A DNA stretch of 64,000 nucleotides. Source: Saccharomycopsis crataegensis (lineage: Eukaryota; Ascomycota; Saccharomycetes; Ascoideales; Saccharomycopsidaceae). The notes beneath the pieces are model-generated. The model worked only from the letters and a program-made list of their open reading frames with translations. It was not told the DNA's origin and did not search any database. The stretch spans positions 620,001-684,000 of the forward strand of contig NW_027043824.1 of the NCBI RefSeq assembly GCF_037102585.1, given 5' to 3'. Position numbers and translations under genes: made by a program. Shown piece after piece: positions 41,229 through 51,216 of the stretch (positions are counted from its first letter, which is position 1; every line of letters begins with the position of its first letter).

Positions 41229-43202
41229 TCAAGTGCCACTATTTTCTGAAATGATCCCCGACCCATTGTTCTGTGATGGACGCTTCAAAGACTTCTTTCG
41301 AAGTAAATCACTTTGAATACTTTCATTTAGTTGCTCAAACTCCCGTTCTTTTTGCTCTTCCTTGTTTTGCTCTTGAGTTTGGATCTTGCTTTTAACAAAC
41401 GTGGCAAATTCTTGCGAAATTTTTTCGTATTTGTCCCCAAACCTATCACGACGATTGTTCACAAGCCAAGGGTGTTCAAGAAGTTCGGCATACGTTGGTC
41501 TTTGGGAAGGTTCTTTATGGAGACACTTCTTGATGAAATTGGAAGATTGGACACTGAAATTTCTGGATTTTGGGATCGATGGAGGTTCACCATTGACAAT
41601 CGAGCTCAATTGTTCAAAAATATTGTTGGCGGCCGGATACGGGAATTTCCCAATAGCGATCTCCACCAACGAAATCCCAAGCGACCACACATCGGATTGG
41701 ACGGTATACGCGCTATCTGGTAATTTGGAATAAATTCTTTCTGGAGGCATGTACGATTGACAACCAATGTTGGTTTTCGCTTTCGAGGCAACAAGGTTTC
41801 CTGAGATCCCGAAATCACACAACTTCACTTTCCCTTCGGTATTCACCAAAATATTTGTAGGTTTAACATCTCTATGGATGATGTTATGTGTATCCTTCAA
41901 ATCTTTTAAACCTCTCACCACACACTCGGAAATATACGCCAATTTCCCTTCGTCAATCCCTTCGCCGTAAATCTGATCGAGCGACCCACCATCCATATAT
42001 TCAATGCACATGTAAACTGCCCCTTCAATGAAAAATGCTCCAAAGAAATCGACAATAAACGGCGAATCACACTTGTGCAACACGTCAAGTTCCATAAGAA
42101 TTTGTCGAAATTTGCTTTCTTCCAACTCGAGTTTGACTTCTTTCATCGCCAAGATAACATTGGTGGGTTTATGTAATGCTTTGGAAACCGTACCATAATT
42201 ACCGCACCCGAGTTCTCCTAAAACTTCTAAGTCATTGGTAGAGATTTTAAACGATTTCCCACTACTGAACGCTACCCCATTACTGTGGATCGACGCCTTG
42301 TCGTTGAAATTCAACGAGCCATTTTTGATATCAACGTATTTCCCGAAATTAGAGAACGCAGTACTAGGGGGAGCGGTGGCGCCAGCTAATCCTTGGCTTC
42401 TAATTCCTTCAATTCTTTTTCTTGCTGGGGTTGATGGAGTTGGCTCAGTCAACGAAGCAAGGGTCAACGTGGCAAATTTTGGGTTACGACGAGACGCCAA
42501 CAGTTGTTGTTTAACTGGTCCGCCACGAGCTTTCGTCTGTGGAGTAAGGATTGGTCCACGAGGTTGGAAAGTCAGTGGCGATTGCCAATTAGGGATTTCT
42601 GGGGCGCTGAAAGGAGATGGTGCCATTTGAGGAGGGAAATTCGATTGATTTCTGGAAGCTGAGAGGTTAAAAGCGTTACTCGATGTATTAAGTGGCGATG
42701 AAAGAGAATTTCTTCCTGATAATGGTTGTTGTTGTGTCTGACTGTCATTGATGTCATTATTATTAAGTGAGGTCGAAGAAAGTTCCGGCGACATGCTTGG
42801 GGGAGCCTGGCGGGGATCGATATTTTTATTCATTAATTGGTTGGATATACTAGGAAGATGGTTGTGTGGGTCGAATGGAGGACTGAATGGTTGATAGCTG
42901 GTGGTTTGGTCTTCAAGGGGCGAGTTTGGGGTTGACTTGAGTCTGGCTTCCTGGAACGCAATAATACGTTCTTGGAAAGAGCTGAAGTCAGATTTCGGGG
43001 AGGACGCAGCGCTGATAGCAGAGCTAGCGTTGGAGACTAGTTGTGGTGGGCTATCATTGCTACTTTGGTGGCTCTCTTGGATGGATAGTGTTTTAAGAGA
43101 CTCTGTGATGTGTTGTGATGGAGAGGTAGAAGTAGAAGAGGGTTGCTGATCTCTTAGCTGGAGAGGTGTTGATGACTGTTGGGGATGGTTGATTGTGTTC
43201 AT
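41229..43202 (-). CDS. PBS2: MAP kinase kinase of the HOG osmostress pathway
   Basis: 657 aa. Residues 1-320 are Ser/Pro/Gln-rich and disordered, as in Pbs2, with FGKYVDIKNGSLNFNDKASIHSNG just before the kinase, a block conserved with S. cerevisiae. Kinase domain ~326-581: Gly loop GCGNYG (333-338), Lys354 in AMKEVKLELEESKFRQ, HRDVKPTN (443), DFG (463-465), and activation-loop Ser473/Thr477 in SKAKTNIG, the sites phosphorylated by Ssk2/22 or Ste11. IEYMDGGSLDQIY and NIFEQLSSIVNGEPP are Pbs2-like rather than Ste7/Mkk1-like. The usual APE triplet reads PPE. Its product would phosphorylate Hog1 in the cytoplasm. A Lys/Glu-rich C-terminal tail follows the kinase. Confidence 0.95.
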   Translation of the reverse strand: MNTINHPQQSSTPLQLRDQQPSSTSTSPSQHITESLKTLSIQESHQSSNDSPPQLVSNASSAISAASSPKSDFSSFQERIIAFQEARLKSTPNSPLEDQTTSYQPFSPPFDPHNHLPSISNQLMNKNIDPRQAPPSMSPELSSTSLNNNDINDSQTQQQPLSGRNSLSSPLNTSSNAFNLSASRNQSNFPPQMAPSPFSAPEIPNWQSPLTFQPRGPILTPQTKARGGPVKQQLLASRRNPKFATLTLASLTEPTPSTPARKRIEGIRSQGLAGATAPPSTAFSNFGKYVDIKNGSLNFNDKASIHSNGVAFSSGKSFKISTNDLEVLGELGCGNYGTVSKALHKPTNVILAMKEVKLELEESKFRQILMELDVLHKCDSPFIVDFFGAFFIEGAVYMCIEYMDGGSLDQIYGEGIDEGKLAYISECVVRGLKDLKDTHNIIHRDVKPTNILVNTEGKVKLCDFGISGNLVASKAKTNIGCQSYMPPERIYSKLPDSAYTVQSDVWSLGISLVEIAIGKFPYPAANNIFEQLSSIVNGEPPSIPKSRNFSVQSSNFIKKCLHKEPSQRPTYAELLEHPWLVNNRRDRFGDKYEKISQEFATFVKSKIQTQEQNKEEQKEREFEQLNESIQSDLLRKKSLKRPSQNNGSGIISENSGT

Positions 43203-43511
43203 AGTAAGGATACTATGTTAATATATATAATAACACTAAGAATATATATATAAATACATATATATATATATAGGTATATACGAATGTGGTGGTGATGGTA
43301 AATAATAGATGGGGGCCTTTCCGATTTTTTTTCTTCTTTTTCTGTTTCTTTTTCGAGGCGCTACCCGCTCTTCACCCTTTCACTCTTACAACAATAACAA
43401 TAAACAACCATAAATAACAATAGTAGTAAACAAAAATATATTTTGCACCGGCTTTTAACAAAATTACTTAAAATAAGAATAAATAATGATTTTTTTTATA
43501 CAGCACATTCC
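43203..43511. other. Intergenic: PBS2 5' flank / ARP3 3' flank
   Basis: 309 bp between two minus-strand genes. A TATATA-rich stretch at 43218-43275 lies just upstream of the PBS2 start. No gene. Confidence 0.6.
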
Positions 43512-44939
43512 TCATGGCACGCTGAATAAACTAAAGTTTCTCACAATATTTGGACCATATTCATCGTAATCGGCTTTAGTATGGCAGTACGCCTTGAACT
43601 CACTGGTCTGCGCCAACAAACTCCCACCAAACCATACCGCATTCCGTTGTCTTCTATGGCTGATGACGTTCACATCAACCCCAGAAGATTTAGCATGGGA
43701 AAGCTTTTCAGAATCGGTGATTCTCTCCTTGACAATGTCCCGAATATCTCTTTGTAAACGTCTACCGAAATCTTTAAACATCGTCGACCCCCCACTGAGA
43801 ACAATATTCTTGTATAACCCTTTTCTCACATCAATTGGTGATTGCTGGATTACTTGGTCGACAATCACTGGCAATGGGGTCAAGAAATCACTGTTGGCGA
43901 TTTCCGGACTGAAGAAAATCTCTGGGGCCAAGAATCGTTCGTATCCGACATCGATGATTTTTTTGGAAGTTTTACTTTCGTTTTCCACGATAAATTGGGC
44001 AAATTTTTCTGAGTCGTTATCGAACTTTCTGAATTCTTTAACGATATCCGGACATACATAAGAAAACTCTTGTTTGATTTTTTCCGCGGTTCTCAAAGAT
44101 GAATCCAATTCCCCACGTTCTCTGAGCATTTGTTGGATAAACATCGTTATATCTCTACCAGCAATTGGGATATTCTTAATTGCCGAGCCAATCACGTATC
44201 CTTCGGCCACCGGAATGACGTGGGTGACCCCATCACCCGAGTCGATCACCGTACCAGTAAGCGATCTGTCCTGAACTTTCGAACTGGTCCATGAGGCTGC
44301 CAATGCCAACACCGCTTGCACGGCAATGTAGAGCCCGGCACAATTAAAACTTTCAAACATGATTTCGGCAACGTTTTCACGGTTTTCAGGAGGGTTCAAT
44401 GGGGGTTCGGTCATGAGGAAATAGTGATCTTCTGGTTCGCATCGCAAGTATTTGAAGATCGAGTTTTCCCAGAACCGTTCCATATGATCCCAATTTTCAA
44501 TTTGCCCGTGCTTGATCGGGTACGATAGAGAGTAGTTTGGACCATTGGCGGCTTTGAGGGCCTCGTCACCAATGTAGAAATCGAGATCTTCCATCCCACG
44601 TTTAGATGCCAAGTTGTTGTTGGCAGAAGTGGTAGAGCCGGCATTACCCCCAAACACTGGTTGGGCCGACGACTTGCCAGAGGTGGTGGAACGCGAGGCA
44701 ATTGCGGTAGGAAAAACAAACGATGGGGCGTCGTTACCGGCGAAACCAAGTTTGGTTAGCCCGGTACCACTAGAAGAATAAGGTTAGTAAATTAATTAAT
44801 AAGAAATGGGCCATTGAGAATGACAGCAACACGTACTTGTCTAGATGAGAGATGTTAGTAAGAGAGGACAATGGTGAAGATGAACATAGCAGATGATGGA
44901 ATACTCACCCATGATGACCGCAGGGTTTGTGGAAGCCAT
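43512..44939 (-). CDS. ARP3: Actin-related protein 3, three exons including a 4-nt microexon
   Basis: Spliced from 44939-44909, 44840-44837 and 44769-43512 it gives 430 aa starting [23 protein letters not shown]. Arp3 is the ATP-binding actin-like subunit that, with Arp2, forms the nucleation face of the Arp2/3 complex in cortical actin patches. Almost all of the rest matches yeast Arp3: [109 protein letters not shown] and [26 protein letters not shown]. The continuous third exon has no ATG before residue 80, so an unspliced model would lose the phosphate-binding DNGTG loop. S. cerevisiae Arp3 is 449 aa; the Ser/Asn-rich loop after VFPTAIA is shorter here. Confidence 0.95.
44770..44836 (-). 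other. ARP3 intron 2 (67 nt)
   Basis: Donor GTACGT, branch TTACTAAC and acceptor TTCTAG on the minus strand. It splits the Asn codon after its second base (AA|T). Confidence 0.9.
44837..44840 (-). other. ARP3 4-nt microexon (ACAA)
   Basis: The four bases ACAA lie between acceptor CTAG and donor GTACGT. Together with G before and T after they make GAC AAT, the Asp-Asn of the actin-fold DNGTG loop. Skipping it would join G to T and shift the frame. Confidence 0.85.
44841..44908 (-). other. ARP3 intron 1 (68 nt)
   Basis: Donor GTGAGT, branch TTACTAAC and acceptor CTAG on the minus strand. It splits the Asp codon after its first base (ATG G|AC). Confidence 0.9.
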
Positions 44940-45463
<524 letters not shown>

Positions 45464-46366
45464 TCACAACTTCGCCTTTGGTTCTCTGACCACAGTACAC
45501 TTGATCAACCCATTTGGATGCCATGATGGATAAAACAACTCATTATCATTCGACAACCCTTTCCAGCTCAAATCAATAAGGAAATAATGCTTGTTTGGCA
45601 AATTGTAACTCACATCCTTCACCAACAAGTTGTTCTTGAGGATCTCGGTCCCCATATCGTACATCGTGGCTTGCACCGATGGGGAGTTTTGAGTAGCAAA
45701 AAGATCCAAAGTGGTTTGGCGAGCGCTGTCAAAAGTCTTGTCAAACGCCCCACCATCGGCCAAAGTGTCAATATTGGCAACCGTCACCTTCTTTGGATCC
45801 CAGGTCCACACCGCATCGACATCAGTCGACAAGATCCGGTCCTTGGTTTCTTTCAAGGTGGTGAAATCACACTGGTGGTATCCGTAAAACATCGAGTTGG
45901 TACTCTTGAGCACCGTCAAATCTTTGAGTCCCGAAGTCAAGTTGAAGTCCCCAGCACGGTTTTGATGGACCTTGGTCACTCTCAATTCGGTCCCGGACTT
46001 AATGAATGAGTGGTCGTGTAATTTACCATCGACTTGGTACTTCTTCCATGGCAATTGTTCGACTTCCACATCGACGGCAGAGACGTGGGCGTACTTCTTC
46101 AAGAAATGGCTGGACAAATTAGCGGCAAATCTTTCAATTGGCCAAACTTTCTGGGTCTTGGCCAAGATAAGCACGGTGTTCTTGACGGTATCAGTAGGAA
46201 CAATAGGAGAGTTATCGGCCTTGGTGTAACTGACGTCGAAATCACCAACGAGCAACACTTTGCAAGACACCTCGATGACTTCTTGGATCTTTGGATTGGC
46301 TGGGTCTTTCTTGATTTTCAAGAACTTGACGTTGTCTTTACCGTAGGTGGAGGTGCTGAGAGGCAT
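45464..46366 (-). CDS. Urate oxidase (uricase), peroxisomal
   Basis: 300 aa from ATG 46366. Uricase oxidises urate to 5-hydroxyisourate in purine degradation. Catalytic residues fit the family: Lys10 in YGKDNVKFLKI and Thr58 in IVPTDTVKNTVLILAK. Other blocks are RFAANLSSHFLKKYAHVSAVDVEVEQLPW, SGLKDLTVLKSTNSMFYGYHQCDFTTLKETKDRILSTDVDAVWTW and LPNKHYFLIDLSWKG. The C-terminus is AKL, a PTS1 peroxisome signal. Length is that of Cyberlindnera/Aspergillus uricases. Saccharomyces cerevisiae lacks this enzyme, which bears on the host identity. It shares a 279-bp divergent promoter with MDM10. Confidence 0.96.
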   Translation of the reverse strand: MPLSTSTYGKDNVKFLKIKKDPANPKIQEVIEVSCKVLLVGDFDVSYTKADNSPIVPTDTVKNTVLILAKTQKVWPIERFAANLSSHFLKKYAHVSAVDVEVEQLPWKKYQVDGKLHDHSFIKSGTELRVTKVHQNRAGDFNLTSGLKDLTVLKSTNSMFYGYHQCDFTTLKETKDRILSTDVDAVWTWDPKKVTVANIDTLADGGAFDKTFDSARQTTLDLFATQNSPSVQATMYDMGTEILKNNLLVKDVSYNLPNKHYFLIDLSWKGLSNDNELFYPSWHPNGLIKCTVVREPKAKL

Positions 46367-46645
46367 TGTTTGCTGTGATTACTGTGAATATTAATGAGGA
46401 TAATGAAATTATACTTAGTGGCCAAAAGAAATTTCTAACAAGGTTAAGTGGAAAATCGCCCGATATTTATAATGCCAAAGTGATTCGGAGTGCCGGAGTG
46501 ACGATAACGTCACGGGGACAAGCGATGGCCCTCCGAATGCCTTTTTTTTTTTTTTTTTTTTCTTAACGGAGCACCGTTGACATTTTTTCCATCTCGTATT
46601 ATTATCGTTATTGTTATTGTTGATTACCTCCATTATCCTGTTATA

Positions 46646-48112
46646 ATGCACTCATACATGGATTATATCGTACGATGCTTCGACACTTCCAACCAGTGGG
46701 ACCACACCAATGTCTACCCGGCAATGGTCGCCACCCCGAAAGCCATCCTTGACTTCCCCATCCCTCAAGCGTCGAAGGTCGACATCAACAAGAAATCATC
46801 GTCCCATAGTGCCAATTCCCTTACGTTATCCAATATCGGGGCCATCAATGGCTCAATCGCCTATTTCTATTCACTGGCCCCTTTATGCAACGTCGTGGGA
46901 TCCTCAGAAATCCTGCTCCAAGACGCCGTCAACACATACCAGTTTGTCGACCTGATCAACAATAAATCATATAATAATAATAATAATAATAATGATAAGA
47001 ATAAGAATAAGAATAAGAATAAGAATAAGAATAAGAACAATGCCACCTTACTTTATGGTAAACTAAATTTTCCTAGCAACATCTTGGAAGGATTGGTGAT
47101 CAAAAACTTCTCGCAAAACTCCAGAATCCTCATGAAATGTTTGAGCACTAACTCGAATTTATTGAAAAATCATGGAATCCTCACAGTATACTTCCAACAA
47201 AATTATCCTAAATACTCATTGGAATACATTTATTCATCTAATGAGAATCTTGTGGGGTTCCGTAATTTATACAATTTCAATCTTGGTCTGACAATCGATA
47301 CCTCATTCGAAACCATCAATAACGACGATGATTTATCATCACCATCGAACAAAATCTTTTATGATAATTCCCGTCTTTCCATCGGTACCGAGATTTGGTA
47401 CGGGATCTCCAATATGACTCCCGGGATCTCCAATTCCATAAGATATTCTACTTATTCAACCTATACTGGCAAACCATTGACCATCACATTATCATGTAAC
47501 CCATTGATCGGGCTTCTATCATCGACGTACACCGTCAAGACTTCGGTCAACTCGACGCTATGTTCCAAGTATGATTTCAACGTTTATTCTTACGAAAGTG
47601 ATGTGTCGTTTGGTTGTGAATTGTGGAATTTCCGCAAACGTCCCTTGAATGAAGAAATCTCCAGGATTTTGGATACCGACCACCACGCCACCCAAAGTTT
47701 CCAAAAACTCATGAAATCGAAAAACCTTCCTAATGCCGTTACAAACCCCCTCGGCAATGTTGATCCTTCTAGGGGGTCTTCCTCTGGCAAACCCGCTAAT
47801 AATATATCCAATATCGAGAAATTTAAGGACTTGTACCGTACCATTGGGTTCCTGAGCGTGTTCAAACTCGCGACTCTGTTGAATAACCATACCATCAATA
47901 TGCTCTGGGAAGGTAAATGGAATGATTTCTTGGTCACCGTCGGGTGTAACTTTGTGCCATTTTCCAGCTCCGAAGAGGAACCGGGGCTTAAGTCTTCGGC
48001 ATCTTCTTCGTCATCCTCATCATCTTCGTCTTCTGGAGAGACTAAGAAACCAGTGAGTTTCCGAGGTCCTGATATCACCAAGTTTGGGATTTCATTACAA
48101 TATAGCTCGTGA
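46646..48112 (+). CDS. MDM10: Mitochondrial outer-membrane beta-barrel protein Mdm10
   Basis: 488 aa from ATG 46646 (MHSYMDYIVRCF); the open frame begins earlier but without an ATG. It matches Mdm10 throughout: LLDFPIP, GSIAYFYS, LYGKLNFPSNILEGLVIKNFSQNSRILMKC, GTEIWYGISNMTPGISNSIRYST...TGKPLTITLSCNPLIGLLSSTYTVKTSVNSTLCSKYDFNVYSYESDVSFGCELW and NMLWEGKWNDFLVTVG, ending in a beta-strand (KFGISLQYSS). Mdm10 is part of the ER-mitochondria tether ERMES and of the SAM complex. A low-complexity insert of Asn then Asn-Lys repeats (residues ~108-132) and a C-terminal Ser run (~451-464) are unlike S. cerevisiae. Several CTG codons fall at positions where Leu is not expected. Confidence 0.95.
   Translation: MHSYMDYIVRCFDTSNQWDHTNVYPAMVATPKAILDFPIPQASKVDINKKSSSHSANSLTLSNIGAINGSIAYFYSLAPLCNVVGSSEILLQDAVNTYQFVDLINNKSYNNNNNNNDKNKNKNKNKNKNKNNATLLYGKLNFPSNILEGLVIKNFSQNSRILMKCLSTNSNLLKNHGILTVYFQQNYPKYSLEYIYSSNENLVGFRNLYNFNLGLTIDTSFETINNDDDLSSPSNKIFYDNSRLSIGTEIWYGISNMTPGISNSIRYSTYSTYTGKPLTITLSCNPLIGLLSSTYTVKTSVNSTLCSKYDFNVYSYESDVSFGCELWNFRKRPLNEEISRILDTDHHATQSFQKLMKSKNLPNAVTNPLGNVDPSRGSSSGKPANNISNIEKFKDLYRTIGFLSVFKLATLLNNHTINMLWEGKWNDFLVTVGCNFVPFSSSEEEPGLKSSASSSSSSSSSSSGETKKPVSFRGPDITKFGISLQYSS
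46972..47037. repeat. AAT and AATAAG coding microsatellites in MDM10
   Basis: (AAT)7 followed by about seven AATAAG hexamers, giving Asn then Asn-Lys repeats in a loop of the barrel. Confidence 0.9.
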
Positions 48113-49776
48113 ATTGCATCAATGGTGGTTTTTTTTTTTTTTTTTGGAATCAAAGGAAAAGAATATAGATATTGGAAAATAAAGAGACTCGATGGAGGCC
48201 TCTTGATGGGAGGGGGAAGGGGGGGCGGATATTCATTTCATCATTAGAATATTTACATAAAAAGAGAATATGAAGAACATAGAGAAATAGTGATATATAC
48301 TGGGTGTATGCCTTATCCTTTATTCATTTTGGTCTCGATTTTGAGACTATTCAACTAGTGACTCAAATGAACCAAATCGTTTATTTGATCAATCGCCAGT
48401 TTCTTTTTGTTGTTAATGTACAATGATGACAAAATCTCTTTGTGCTTAGGATAGGATAATTACAGATAAAGAGGAGAATAGGGAAAATATAGAACAGATG
48501 AAACAGGCTATATTGTCTTACTCACAAAATCCAACAGGATGATGATCTTCTTTTATCGCTATCATAATATTGATATTATCTCATAATATTGACATTCTCT
48601 CATTGCTAGCATACTCACAAAAACAAAGCCAGGACAATTATACATGCTATAACACAAAATCAAGACGATGATATCCTTGACGTTCTCATAAGATGAAACA
48701 TTATGCAGATAGCGAATCCTCATTATTTTCCTCCGTCCTTTGGCCTATTTTTTTTTTTCAGATCAATGTGATGATCAATGGTCCTCTCAGTCTTTTCTTT
48801 GCGCATCATGGTAATATCAATCAATGCCCACCCGGTTTTTTTTTGTCTTGCTCATCATCCTAATACATATATATACATCTAAAAGAAAAGCCCGGCTCTC
48901 TAATGCATTATAGATCCCCCTCCCTATCTTGTTATAACAACAAGAATTCTATTATTTTATATCCTGCTCGTCTGCTATTCTTTACAATTCATTGTAAGTG
49001 TGAATGGCCATCCTTATTGCATGTATTATATAATTCAAATAGTTTATTCAATATATATACTTCTTCTTGCAGCATAATCTTGATTCCTTGCATTTATTCT
49101 ACCCCCTTCCTTGCTTTATAAACTTTGATAACTTGGTATCTCCAAAAGTTGCTCTGAAATTATAAACTGAAGTGAGGCGTGCCAAAATAATGGAAACTTC
49201 AATTTTTGAAAGATTGAAGGGGACTGACTAAATGATAAAACATGTGTGTCGAGATTGCAGGGGGCAAAAACATTGGGATGATTTGGAATTTAAAAGGACA
49301 ACCTGAGATCAAAAATGTAGAAGCATTGAATGATAATACCGCCCTCCATCCTCCCCATTATTGAGCATCTTGAGATGCAAATTACTAATCGTTAAAGAAT
49401 TTACTTCTTCAATGATGATTCTGTGTCACCAAGTCTCGCATTTCAAGGATTTACGAATTAACACATACATTACATGTTCTTTATTTTTTTATTTTTTATT
49501 TATTTCTTCTTTTTTTTTTCTTATAGTGTCACTGCAAATACCAATGGTACGATTCCTTGACATTTACTAATGATTCTATTGAATGTACACCACACCATAC
49601 ATTTGCTTACTACTACTTTTTTTTTTTCCATTTTTCCCGACTTTTTAAAAGAACATGTTTATTCAGGTAAAAATAAAATAAAATATACAATTCTTTTCAA
49701 CTAACGTACGTCTCTCTCTTTCTTTCTCACACAAACGAAGAAAAGAAAACACATACAAACAGTCCTTCCTCACCCA
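48113..49776. other. Convergent intergenic region (MDM10 / RPN3)
   Basis: 1.7 kb, AT-rich, no gene supported. A G-rich spot GGGAGGGGGAAGGGGGGGCGG at about 48210-48230, direct repeats of CTCATAATATTGA near 48570-48600, T runs. The short plus frames near 48903 and 49361 have no features. Confidence 0.5.
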
Positions 49777-51216
49777 TCAAAGAAAATCGTCAAAGTCTGT
49801 ATCTTCACCAGCACGAATCAATTCCATTTCTTGCTCGTATTCCAAAATGTCCTTCGAATTGAACCGGTTCTTACTCTCTGGATAATTCATTTCTTTAACA
49901 AACGATTTCTTAATCGCGTTGATCGCCTCGATTCTCTTATTGAATTCCGCCGCTGGCACTTCAGAATCATAAACATTGTAAAACTCTCTTGATTTCATGT
50001 ACGACTCTTTATTGTCCAACCCTGCTTCGATGATATGGTCTTTAATTAATTTGTTAAGAATGTATTCGGTAGATACCTCAGAATCCATTTTCAACTTGAT
50101 ACAAATGTCTCTAATTGAGATTTTCTTGTAACACAACGAAATGAGACGGATCCCTGTCTTGATCACGTTCTTACGCAATCGCAAAATCAAATTATAAGTC
50201 TTGTCTCTAATGAATGACCCACTATAAGTCTCCAACGCTTTGTTGAACGATCCCAAATCCCCCAATCTCACGGCCTTGGTGATTTCCATGTACGGTTTCA
50301 AATGCTGTTGGTATTGTTGGTTGGTGAAAATCGTCAATTCTGGAATATCCCCCATCAACAACTCAATAACGATCTTCAATTTCTGAGCGCTCACCAAAAA
50401 ACCCTTCACGTATTGTGACTGAGGAGCTTTTCTAATAGAATTGATGATATAACTTAACGCGGTGGAGTAATTCAATTGGATCGCGTGGATTTTCGAAAGA
50501 TAGTAATAGTACCGGGCATACAAGTTATTACCGCAGTTTTCTGGGAACTCGATCTTCGACACGAAATTGATCGCCTGGGTAATGTCGTTGGTCAATGAAT
50601 AGTTACGAAGCAACAAAGTGATGATCGACGCGGTGGTTTCATGGTCATGTTTGAGGGTGGCGGTTCTAAGGGACAACAACAAATGGTGGCGGGTTTCTAC
50701 CAAATGAGGCCAAGTTTCAGTAGTGGCGGTGGTGTTGGCCTTAATATCGAGTAATTCACTGGTACGTTGGATGTAGAACCAAATCTTGGCTTGCAAGTAA
50801 TCCAAACTTCTTTTACTGTAAGATTTGAACAATTCAATGATTTTCTGGTTGAGTTTCGCCAACCCGGCAAGACTGGATTTGTCGTGCAAGTACAATTGTG
50901 CCAATAAATGGATGAATAAGTCAATTTCCGGGGTCAATTCTTCGGTAGATGGCTGTGATTGTTTACTGGTCGCGGCCAAGTATTTCAATAAATAACTTTT
51001 TTGGAAATCAGAGTCCTGGTAGTATTTGTCAATGATCGTTACAAGAATATCTTTGGACAATTTCTTTCTAAGTGGTGGCAATTCTCTAAGAACTTTGAGA
51101 ATAAGTTTTGAATCTGAGTTGGTGGAAGCGTTTTGTACAATCTCCAATTTTTCGTAAAACTCTTGCAAGACCAAGTCCTGTTCCACAGAGGCATCAACCA
51201 TTTCCACCTCGCTCAT
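49777..51216 (-). CDS. RPN3: 26S proteasome regulatory lid subunit Rpn3
   Basis: 479 aa from ATG 51216. Rpn3 (human PSMD3) is a scaffold subunit of the 19S lid. Helical repeats fill ~30-300, e.g. YARYYYYLSKIHAIQLNYSTALSYIINSIRKAPQ and KLKIVIELLMGDIPELTIF. The PCI module follows at ~300-420 (YMEITKAVRLGDLGSFNKALETY, SFIRDKTYNLILRLRKNVIKTGIRLISLCYKKISIRDICIKLKM). An acidic tail ends GEDTDFDDFL. The length is slightly less than S. cerevisiae (523 aa), mainly at the N-terminus. A perfect PACE element 92 bp upstream points to Rpn4 control. No CTG codon occurs although Leu is abundant. Confidence 0.96.
   Translation of the reverse strand: MSEVEMVDASVEQDLVLQEFYEKLEIVQNASTNSDSKLILKVLRELPPLRKKLSKDILVTIIDKYYQDSDFQKSYLLKYLAATSKQSQPSTEELTPEIDLFIHLLAQLYLHDKSSLAGLAKLNQKIIELFKSYSKRSLDYLQAKIWFYIQRTSELLDIKANTTATTETWPHLVETRHHLLLSLRTATLKHDHETTASIITLLLRNYSLTNDITQAINFVSKIEFPENCGNNLYARYYYYLSKIHAIQLNYSTALSYIINSIRKAPQSQYVKGFLVSAQKLKIVIELLMGDIPELTIFTNQQYQQHLKPYMEITKAVRLGDLGSFNKALETYSGSFIRDKTYNLILRLRKNVIKTGIRLISLCYKKISIRDICIKLKMDSEVSTEYILNKLIKDHIIEAGLDNKESYMKSREFYNVYDSEVPAAEFNKRIEAINAIKKSFVKEMNYPESKNRFNSKDILEYEQEMELIRAGEDTDFDDFL

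Noticed and set aside
48903-49570. Short plus frames between MDM10 and RPN3
   Set aside because: Cys/Phe/Ser-biased translations of AT-rich DNA with no motif.
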